From NCBI GenBank assembly GCA_009925045.1, contig RFQK01000084.1:1-6841 (forward strand): DNA of 6,841 bases. Direction: 5' to 3'. How positions within the stretch are numbered: the first letter of the stretch is position 1; each line of letters begins with the position of its first letter. This DNA comes from Methylococcaceae bacterium. GTDB lineage: Bacteria > Pseudomonadota > Gammaproteobacteria > Methylococcales > Methylomonadaceae. Below, piece by piece: positions 1-4,759 of the stretch. Made by a program: the position numbers and the translations under genes. The notes under the pieces are model-generated. The model did no database searches. It saw only the letters and a list, made by a program, of their open reading frames with translations, and was not told where the DNA came from.

Positions 1-236
1 GGGAAAAAACCTTGCTCAGAGAACAGCAGCAAAGGTTGGGGGTAGTGAGGCTATTATTACTGCAGCCAAATTGGATTTTTATGCAAGATGCGTTGGATTC
101 CCTGAACCCTGAGGCTGAGGCGGCCATCATAGCGCTGATTAATCAGCAATTGCCGCACGCTGCCATGTTGGTGATCAGTAATCAGCCCAGTATACGCGCC
201 ATGATGCATCGACAAATCGTCTTAAAGACCCCCTAA
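1..236 (+). CDS. C-terminal fragment of an SbmA/YddA-type ABC transporter ATP-binding domain, motifs degenerate
   Basis: This is a partial gene. The frame is open from base 3 at the left edge and stops with TAA at 234-236. The visible 77 residues align by eye with the end of the nucleotide-binding domain of ABC transporters of the SbmA/BacA/YddA type. The signature helix region (LLREQQQRLG in place of LSLGEQQRL) is followed by the Walker B strand, D-loop, switch loop and the closing 'IRAMMHR' segment. The catalytic positions are altered. The signature Ser and Gly are Leu and Glu. The Walker B segment reads WIFMQDALDSLNPE where the family has W(L/V)FLDEATSALDPE, so Asp is Gln and the catalytic Glu is Asp. 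The D-loop Asp is Asn, and the switch His appears to be Gln (VISNQPS). The fold is recognisable but ATP hydrolysis by this site looks doubtful. The family normally has a fused six-helix membrane domain N-terminally, which would lie outside the window. The GH5 gene starts 4 bases after its stop. Confidence 0.65.
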   Translation, partial: EKTLLREQQQRLGVVRLLLLQPNWIFMQDALDSLNPEAEAAIIALINQQLPHAAMLVISNQPSIRAMMHRQIVLKTP

Positions 237-240
237 TCCT

Positions 241-1350
241 ATGACTAATTTTGCAACTCAACGCTGGCGCGGTGTCAACTTAGGTGGCTGGTTAGTCCTG
301 GAAAAATGGATGACTCCGAGTTTATTCGATGGTCTGCAGGCTGAGGATGAAACCGCCTGGTGTCTGGAAATGGGCGAGCAAGCTATTCCTCGTTTACACC
401 GTCATTGGCAGACTTTTATTACCGCTGAGGATTTTGCTTGGTTGGCAGAGATAGGAATCAATGCAGTTCGAATTCCGGTTGGACATTGGTTGTTTGGTGC
501 GGGCTATCCCTATCACCCGGCTTACGGCGACCAGCATTTTCCCTATGTGGAAGGTGGCTTAAGGATTCTTGATCAGGCTATGGTGTGGGCCGAGCAGTAT
601 GGTCTGGCGGTGATGCTGGATTTGCATGCGGCACCGGGTTGCCAGAATGGTTTTGATAATGGCGGTATTAAGGATGTCTGCGATTGGCAAACTCTGGCTG
701 AGTATCGCGAATTCAGTGTGCAGGTCTTGGAACGTCTTGCACAGCGATATGCGGCTTCACCGGTTTTGGCTGCCATAGAAGTGCTCAACGAGCCGCGTTG
801 GGATGTTCCAACAGCGATCTTGTCTGATTTTACCCAGCAGGCCTATCAGGCTATCCGTCGTCATTGTTCGGCAGATCAGGTTGCCGTGGTGTTTCATGAT
901 GGCTTTCGCCATTTTCGTGAATATGGCGAATTACTCCGTGGTCCGGCCGAAGCGAATGTGGTTTTCGATTTGCATCGCTATCAATGTTTTAATGACGATG
1001 ACGTCAATAGCGATATTTATCAGCATATCCAGAAAACGGTTGTGGACTGGAAACAAGAAGCCGATGAACTGATAGTACAGTCAGGACGCGATACCGTAGT
1101 GGGCGAATGGAGCTTAGGCCTTAATCCACAATTTGAGGTGTTATGGGCCGAGCAAGCTCAGGATGCAGAGACTAAAACCATGACGGTTTTTCAGACTGAT
1201 ATCGCTTATCGCGCTTATGCCGCAGCCCAGTTAGCCTGTTTTGAAAAATACCGAGGTTGGTTTTTCTGGAGTTATAAAACCGAAACCATGCCACAGTGGA
1301 GTTTCAGAGACTGCGTGCAGCAAGGCTGGTTGCCTGCCAGTTTTCGATAA
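241..1350 (+). CDS. Glycoside hydrolase family 5 protein, exo-beta-1,3-glucanase-like, no signal peptide
   Basis: The 369-residue product is a clan GH-A (beta/alpha)8 hydrolase. Its opening, WRGVNLGGWLVLEKWM (residues 9-24), strongly resembles that of fungal exo-1,3-beta-glucanases (EXG1 type, GH5_9). Conserved elements follow in order: Arg77 in 'VRIP', His129 in 'DLHAAPG', the acid/base Glu184 in 'VLNEPRW', His245 and Tyr247 in 'DLHRYQC', the nucleophile Glu289 in 'VVGEWSLG', and Trp343 in 'FFWSYK'. All key catalytic residues are present, so it should be an active retaining beta-glucosidase or glucanase. The glucan substrate is inferred from family resemblance only. There is no signal peptide or membrane segment, so the enzyme should be cytoplasmic, unlike most polysaccharide-degrading GH5 enzymes. 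No Shine-Dalgarno sequence precedes the ATG. The start lies 4 bases after the stop of the ABC gene, which suggests translational coupling. The gene is convergent with the flavoprotein gene, 46 bases away. Confidence 0.88.
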   Translation: MTNFATQRWRGVNLGGWLVLEKWMTPSLFDGLQAEDETAWCLEMGEQAIPRLHRHWQTFITAEDFAWLAEIGINAVRIPVGHWLFGAGYPYHPAYGDQHFPYVEGGLRILDQAMVWAEQYGLAVMLDLHAAPGCQNGFDNGGIKDVCDWQTLAEYREFSVQVLERLAQRYAASPVLAAIEVLNEPRWDVPTAILSDFTQQAYQAIRRHCSADQVAVVFHDGFRHFREYGELLRGPAEANVVFDLHRYQCFNDDDVNSDIYQHIQKTVVDWKQEADELIVQSGRDTVVGEWSLGLNPQFEVLWAEQAQDAETKTMTVFQTDIAYRAYAAAQLACFEKYRGWFFWSYKTETMPQWSFRDCVQQGWLPASFR

Positions 1351-1396
1351 TAAAATTGTAAGCTTATTGTTATCAGAGAGTGTCGAGCGTGCTTTG

Positions 1397-2659
1397 TTAT
1401 AAGGCATTCTGCTGCGCAGACTCGGTGCGCCAATAGTCAGCAAAGTCTTTGCTGGCAAATCTAGAAATACTAAATTCCTGCAAATTGATAGAAGCAGATG
1501 TCGTTGGCTGTTCTAAAATCAAATCGGCAATCAATTCGCCAAGAATCGGGGCGTATTTCAATGCCTGACCGGCTCCCAAACAGTGATACAAATTATTGAT
1601 TTGGGTATCAAGTCCCAAGATAAATTTGAGATCGGGAGTAATATCAAAAAATGAGTGGTAGCCGCCTGCATAAACCGGGTGGCCTATCTTAGGAAAGCGG
1701 CTAGTGACTTTGCCAAGATAATCTTCTAATTGTTGATGATGAACATTGAAGCTCAAAGCATCGTATATCACATTGGCGCCTTCAGGGTTCATGCTTGCCC
1801 GGCTGAATGAACTGGCAATATCCTTACTCTGCCGCCGCCTGGGTTGATGCATATGCAAAATACTGCCTCGCCAGCGTCTAAAGTAAGCTTGATTGACGAA
1901 GTCAGCGATGATGGGCAGGGATTCAGGAATGTCGCTGGCGCTCACCAAAAAATTGGCCACATAAACGGGTTGCAAGGCTACCGGGATCGTTAAACCCATC
2001 CCCGCAAACAACTCCGAACTCCAAGCACCACTGGCATTGACCACATTTTCAGCAAAAAACTGCCCTTGGCTGCTTGCTATCGTCTTAATGCCGTGCTGAG
2101 TATCGTGCTGAAAATCAATGACCTCACAATGCTCGAACACATCGATATGATTTTTTTTCACTGCCGTTTGCATCGCATTTAGAATTTGCGGCGAATCCAG
2201 TTGCAACACCTCGGGTTCGTAATAATACAGCTCATCGGGCAGCGTTTTTAATCCTTGATGACTTAAATCCTGAACATCCTTATGAGAAATCATCGCAAAG
2301 TCTATGCCCTCTTTTTGCATCGATAGTTCTAGGGATCTCCAGGATTTGGCGGCTTTTTCATCGTTTTTGTCGGCAATCCAGATTGCACCAGATTGTTCAT
2401 AAGGAATTTCTACCCCCCAAATCGGCTTGAGATTTTTCCAATACTGGGTGGACAGTTTTGCCATTCTTGCTGCCATGGGTGAAGCATTGGCAGAGCGGAC
2501 GATGGCACTGTGCCGAGAACTTAATCCGGCGCCTAATACTTTTTTCTCCAATATCGCTACTTTGCCAGGCTTATTGCCCAGTTTACGCTGAACTGATAAG
2601 GCACAAGCGACCCCTAAGCAACCACCACCTATCACAATCGTATGGTATTTTTTGCTCAT
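1397..2659 (-). CDS. FAD-dependent oxidoreductase of the DAO (D-amino acid/sarcosine oxidase-like) family
   Basis: This 420-residue flavoprotein has an N-terminal Rossmann fold: 'TIVIGGGCLG' carries the GxGxxG at 11-16, and Glu38 in 'AILEK' should bind the ADP ribose. The 'GAGLSSRHSAIVRS' stretch (43-56) sits where DAO-family enzymes hold the flavin. 'VVNASGAW' (206-213) is the second FAD motif. The C-terminal 'GGYHSFFDITPDLKFILG' and 'HCLGAGQALKYAPILGELIADL' close the FAD site. The nearest familiar relatives are sarcosine oxidase beta-subunit/DadA-type amine or amino-acid oxidases, but the substrate cannot be read from the sequence. A strongly basic segment (261-276, with RRWRG and PRRRQ) lies in the substrate-domain region. 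The ATG at 2659 is preferred over the GTG at 2662 because AGGAAG lies 5 bases upstream of the ATG. The gene follows the reductase gene by 40 bases on the same strand, so the two are probably co-transcribed. It is likely cytoplasmic. Confidence 0.85.
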   Translation of the reverse strand: MSKKYHTIVIGGGCLGVACALSVQRKLGNKPGKVAILEKKVLGAGLSSRHSAIVRSANASPMAARMAKLSTQYWKNLKPIWGVEIPYEQSGAIWIADKNDEKAAKSWRSLELSMQKEGIDFAMISHKDVQDLSHQGLKTLPDELYYYEPEVLQLDSPQILNAMQTAVKKNHIDVFEHCEVIDFQHDTQHGIKTIASSQGQFFAENVVNASGAWSSELFAGMGLTIPVALQPVYVANFLVSASDIPESLPIIADFVNQAYFRRWRGSILHMHQPRRRQSKDIASSFSRASMNPEGANVIYDALSFNVHHQQLEDYLGKVTSRFPKIGHPVYAGGYHSFFDITPDLKFILGLDTQINNLYHCLGAGQALKYAPILGELIADLILEQPTTSASINLQEFSISRFASKDFADYWRTESAQQNAL

Positions 2660-2664
2660 CACTA

Positions 2665-2670
2665 CTTCCT
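2665..2670 (-). promoter_or_regulatory. Ribosome binding site of the FAD oxidoreductase gene
   Basis: AGGAAG on the minus strand lies 5 bases before the ATG at 2659. It would be only 2 bases from the in-frame GTG at 2662, so it decides the start in favour of the ATG. Confidence 0.7.
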
Positions 2671-2699
2671 ATGATTGAAATGCCGGGCGAAAGCTAAGT

Positions 2700-3380
2700 T
2701 TAACTGCGTATTGACGAGATACCACCATCGACATGCAGGATTTGCCCTGTAATCCAACTCGCTTTATCAGACAATAAAAACAGTGCCATATTTGCCAAAT
2801 CATTCGCTTCCCCCACGCGTTTTAACGGATGACGTATGGCAGCTGCCTGTTTTTTGCTGTCTTCTCGTAACAAACGTTCTGCCAAAGGCGTGTCAGTCAA
2901 GGACGGTGCTATGGCATTCACTCTAATCGTCGGCGCCCATTCTGCAGCCAGTGTGCGGGTTAAACCTTCAATTGCACCCTTCGATGTAGCTACCGAGGCG
3001 TGGTAAGGAAATCCAGTTTGGACGGCGACCGTACTAAACATCACCACGGATGCAAAATTGGCAGCCAGTAAATTGGAATGATAGAACTGAAGACAACGCA
3101 CTGCACCCAACACATTAAGTTCAAAATCCAGCGTGAAATCTTCGGGTTTTAAGCGTGTAAACGGTTTAAGATTGATACTGCCAGGGCAGTAAACTAGGCC
3201 ATGCAGAGGCTCTTGAATCTCCGGCAAGGGATCTGATAGTACCTTGCATTCAAAATGCTTAAAAGCATGCTCAACTGGGTTGCGACTGATCGCAAACACT
3301 TGTTTACCTTCAGACCTTGCTATGTCGACGATAGCGGCACCCATGCCACTACTGGCGCCGATCACTAAAAGATTACTCAT
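2700..3380 (-). CDS. SDR-family (short-chain dehydrogenase/reductase) protein with noncanonical active site
   Basis: The 226-residue product has the classical SDR layout. A glycine-rich NAD(P) loop 'VIGASSGMG' lies at 6-14, with Arg33 in 'AISRN' after strand 2 suggesting NADP preference. 'VYCPGSI' stands where NNAG is usual. 'ELNVLGAV' holds the tetrad Asn89, 'VVMFSTVA' the catalytic Ser116, and Lys134 sits in 'ATSKGAIEG'. 'RVNAIAPSLTDTPLA' and the final 'ITGQILHVDGG' complete the fold. The position four residues before Lys134, normally the catalytic Tyr of YxxxK, is Val130; the only nearby tyrosine is Tyr126. Some SDR relatives share this 'HASVA..K' form, so it is probably a subfamily trait rather than damage. 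The start at 3380 is chosen over the ATG at 3392 because GGAG lies 6 bases upstream of it; the longer form would add METV. The gene is first in a likely two-gene unit with the DAO flavoprotein. Its substrate is unknown. Confidence 0.85.
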   Translation of the reverse strand: MSNLLVIGASSGMGAAIVDIARSEGKQVFAISRNPVEHAFKHFECKVLSDPLPEIQEPLHGLVYCPGSINLKPFTRLKPEDFTLDFELNVLGAVRCLQFYHSNLLAANFASVVMFSTVAVQTGFPYHASVATSKGAIEGLTRTLAAEWAPTIRVNAIAPSLTDTPLAERLLREDSKKQAAAIRHPLKRVGEANDLANMALFLLSDKASWITGQILHVDGGISSIRS

Positions 3381-3386
3381 GACAGT

Positions 3387-3390
3387 CTCC
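3387..3390 (-). promoter_or_regulatory. Ribosome binding site of the SDR gene
   Basis: GGAG on the minus strand stands 6 bases before the ATG at 3380. It overlaps the alternative ATG at 3392-3390, which has no comparable site of its own. This supports the shorter 226-residue protein. Confidence 0.65.
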
Positions 3391-3508
3391 ATTGAATCAA
3401 CAATCAGTGCTGTTATGCCAGAAAACAGAGGGGTAAATGTTAGCGATAGGAGAATTGCCGACTGGCGATTAGCCCAGACTAATATTAATCACAAGATTAC
3501 CACCGCAT

Positions 3509-3549
3509 AGGGGGCCAGGCTCACATTTTTTCAATGAGCCTGGCCCCCT
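3509..3549. repeat. Perfect 15-bp inverted repeat downstream of moaE (hairpin; REP-like element or terminator)
   Basis: The arms AGGGGGCCAGGCTCA (3509-3523) and TGAGCCTGGCCCCCT (3535-3549) are exactly complementary, with an 11-base loop containing six T's on the plus strand. The element starts at the last base of the moaE stop codon (TAA at 3551-3549 on the minus strand). Transcribed from moaE it would form a very stable GC-rich hairpin between moaE and the SDR gene. No T-run follows on the minus strand, so it is not a textbook intrinsic terminator. Its shape, with GGGG at one end and CCCC at the other, resembles dispersed REP palindromes in proteobacterial genomes. Only one copy is present here. 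Confidence 0.75.
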
Positions 3550-3983
3550 TATTGGGAATAACCATTGCTGTTGCGTTCCACCCAGCGGATCTCGCCTGAG
3601 ACTAGGGTTTCACGTTTCCAGAACGGCGCCTGATGTTTGAGGGTTTCCATGATAAAGCGACTGGCATCAAAGGCATCGCCACGATGTTTGGACCAGACGG
3701 CTACGATCACCAGTGTGTCTTGAGGTTTAACCTCACCTACTCGATGAATCAGCAGACAATCTTCAAATGTCCATTGCTGGCTGGCGGCGGTGACGATATT
3801 GAGCAATTGTTTTTCCGTCATGCCGGGATAATGCTCCAAAAACATGGCGGTGACATCATCCCCCTGATTGAAATCACGCATGGTGCCAATAAAAATGGCG
3901 GTCGCGCCATAGCCAGCAGGCGCTGGGTATTGGCTAAGCGTTTGCCAGGGATCAATACGCTCTTCGCTGATCACAATCTGCAT
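3549..3983 (-). CDS. moaE: Molybdopterin synthase catalytic subunit MoaE
   Basis: This is the large subunit of molybdopterin synthase. It converts cyclic pyranopterin monophosphate to molybdopterin using sulfur carried on the MoaD C-terminus, in the cytoplasm. The 144-residue product matches E. coli MoaE closely along its length. 'FIGTMRDFN' carries Arg36, 'LEHYPGMTEK' lies at 49-58, 'LIHRVGEVKPQD' at 78-89, 'SKHRGDAF' carries His100/Arg101, and 'LKHQAPFWKRE' carries Lys116 and Lys123. These lysines sit at the positions of E. coli Lys119 and Lys126. The ATG at 3983 gives the family-typical N-terminus (MQIVISEE). A longer in-frame start at 4055 would add 24 residues read from within moaD in another frame and is not supported. 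moaD ends one base before this ATG, so translation is probably coupled. The TAA stop runs into the 3509-3549 hairpin. Confidence 0.96.
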   Translation of the reverse strand: MQIVISEERIDPWQTLSQYPAPAGYGATAIFIGTMRDFNQGDDVTAMFLEHYPGMTEKQLLNIVTAASQQWTFEDCLLIHRVGEVKPQDTLVIVAVWSKHRGDAFDASRFIMETLKHQAPFWKRETLVSGEIRWVERNSNGYSQ

Positions 3984-3984
3984 A

Positions 3985-4218
3985 CTAGCCGCCGGTGACT
4001 GGAGGAAAAAAGGCCAGTTCATCGCCAGCGTTGACCAGGGTGTCCAGTTGGGCATATTCCAGGTTAATCGCTGTAAGCACTCCCTCTGGCAGGCTAACTG
4101 AGGGGTTTAATTGTTGCCAGATTTCACGCGCAGACAAAGGGCCGTTAACGGCTAATTCAGCTTCGGCATGACCGAGCTGATCTTTGAGACTGGCAAAATA
4201 GCGGACTTTAATTGACAT
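3985..4218 (-). CDS. moaD: Molybdopterin synthase sulfur-carrier subunit MoaD
   Basis: This is a 77-residue ubiquitin-fold (ThiS/MoaD) protein. The typical opening 'MSIKVRYFASLKDQLG' and the closing 'GDELAFFPPVTGG' are both present. The C-terminal Gly-Gly (76-77) is the site that is adenylated by MoeB and then thiocarboxylated, carrying sulfur into the MoaE active site. The length is normal for the family. The gene is first in a moaD-moaE pair with one intervening base, and is divergent from moaC. No strong Shine-Dalgarno sequence is visible before the ATG. Confidence 0.95.
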   Translation of the reverse strand: MSIKVRYFASLKDQLGHAEAELAVNGPLSAREIWQQLNPSVSLPEGVLTAINLEYAQLDTLVNAGDELAFFPPVTGG

Positions 4219-4225
4219 GCTGTTC

Positions 4226-4231
4226 TACAAT
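4226..4231 (+). promoter_or_regulatory. Possible -10 element for moaC
   Basis: TACAAT matches five of six bases of the sigma-70 -10 hexamer and would give a leader of roughly 23 bases to the moaC ATG. The matching -35 is poor: CGGACT at 4202-4207, 18 bases upstream, shares only GAC. A good TTGACA at 4212-4217 is only 8 bases away and cannot pair with it. Weak evidence. Confidence 0.25.
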
Positions 4232-4252
4232 GAGCGGGCTTAAACCACATCC

Positions 4253-4280
4253 ATTATCCCATGGCAGATTCATTACTCAA
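4253..4280 (-). promoter_or_regulatory. Candidate sigma-70 promoter for moaD-moaE
   Basis: On the minus strand TTGAGT (4280-4275) and GATAAT (4258-4253) are separated by 16 bases, a reasonable sigma-70 arrangement (4/6 and 5/6 matches). Transcription would begin near 4246, giving a leader of about 27 bases before the moaD ATG at 4218. The -35 lies inside the first codons of moaC, so the divergent units share their control region. Judged by eye only. Confidence 0.4.
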
Positions 4281-4740
4281 TCACTTTAATAGCGCCGGTG
4301 AGGCGCATATGGTCGATGTCGGCGCTAAGGCTGTCACTCAGCGTCAGGCAATTTGTGAAGGTCATATTCGTATGTTGCCGGAAACCCTGGCTTTGATTAT
4401 GTCCGGTACGGCCAAAAAGGGCGATGTACTGGGTATTGCCCGTATAGCCGGCATTATGGCCAGTAAAAAAACTGCGGAACTGATTCCCTTGTGTCATCCC
4501 TTGCCCTTGACCCATGTTGAAATCGAATTAAGTCCGCAGCCTGAGCAGCAGCAAGTGTATTGCCGGACTACAGTCAAAACTAATGGTCAGACTGGAGTAG
4601 AAATGGAAGCTTTAAACGCTACTCAAATAGCACTACTGACTATTTATGATATGTGTAAGGCAGTCGATAGAGGCATGGTCATCGGTGGTGTGAGAGTGCT
4701 GGAGAAAAGTGGCGGGAAGTCAGGTGACTGGCGGGTTTAA
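4261..4740 (+). CDS. moaC: Cyclic pyranopterin monophosphate synthase MoaC
   Basis: MoaC converts the 3',8-cyclo-GTP product of MoaA to cyclic pyranopterin monophosphate, in the first stage of molybdenum-cofactor synthesis. The 159-residue product has the family's normal length and motifs. '[13 protein letters not shown]' lies at 16-28, '[21 protein letters not shown]' spans 51-71 with the catalytic-loop Lys53, '[13 protein letters not shown]' carries His79, '[15 protein letters not shown]' lies at 104-118, and '[11 protein letters not shown]' carries Asp130 and Lys133. The ATG at 4261 is supported by family length and by the '[11 protein letters not shown]' start resembling E. coli MoaC, although no clear Shine-Dalgarno precedes it. 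moaA is not in the window. The next gene begins 19 bases after the stop, or overlaps it by 32 bases if its upstream GTG is used, so moaC and the peroxidase gene are probably co-transcribed. Confidence 0.97.
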   Translation: MADSLLNHFNSAGEAHMVDVGAKAVTQRQAICEGHIRMLPETLALIMSGTAKKGDVLGIARIAGIMASKKTAELIPLCHPLPLTHVEIELSPQPEQQQVYCRTTVKTNGQTGVEMEALNATQIALLTIYDMCKAVDRGMVIGGVRVLEKSGGKSGDWRV

Positions 4741-4759
4741 ATCAGCGATTGTTGCTGGC

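Noticed and set aside
573..788. Minus-strand open frame inside the GH5 gene
   Set aside because: It lies antisense to a strongly supported hydrolase, and its sequence has no recognisable motif.
803..1072. Second plus-strand open frame inside the GH5 gene
   Set aside because: It is an alternative frame over conserved GH5 motifs, with low-complexity hydrophobic composition and no ribosome binding site.
1351..1396. AT-rich imperfect inverted repeat around AAGCTT between the GH5 and flavoprotein genes, as a bidirectional terminator
   Set aside because: The pairing is interrupted and AT-rich with no clean stem; not enough to call a terminator.
3464..3490. Short inverted repeat ATTAG/CTAAT upstream of the SDR gene as an operator
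   Set aside because: There are only 5 complementary bases per arm, which is easily chance. I also found no convincing promoter in the 3381-3508 interval.
3509..3560. Hairpin as a classical Rho-independent terminator
   Set aside because: The stem is strong, but no T-run follows it on the minus strand. On the plus strand only TTATT follows, and no plus-strand gene ends there. Kept as an inverted repeat instead.
3633..3998. Plus-strand open frame of 121 codons across moaE
   Set aside because: It is antisense to conserved MoaE motifs and has no family resemblance.
3984..4055. In-frame upstream extension of moaE (24 extra residues from a start at 4055)
   Set aside because: The extra segment is moaD coding sequence read in another frame. 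The MQIVISEE start fits the family N-terminus and directly follows the moaD stop.
4212..4217. Perfect TTGACA resembling a -35 box for moaC
   Set aside because: No acceptable -10 lies 16-18 bases downstream (17 bases away is CGGGCT). It falls inside the moaD 5' coding region and is probably chance.
4273..4515. Minus-strand open frame inside moaC
   Set aside because: It is antisense to the most conserved part of MoaC; a shadow frame.
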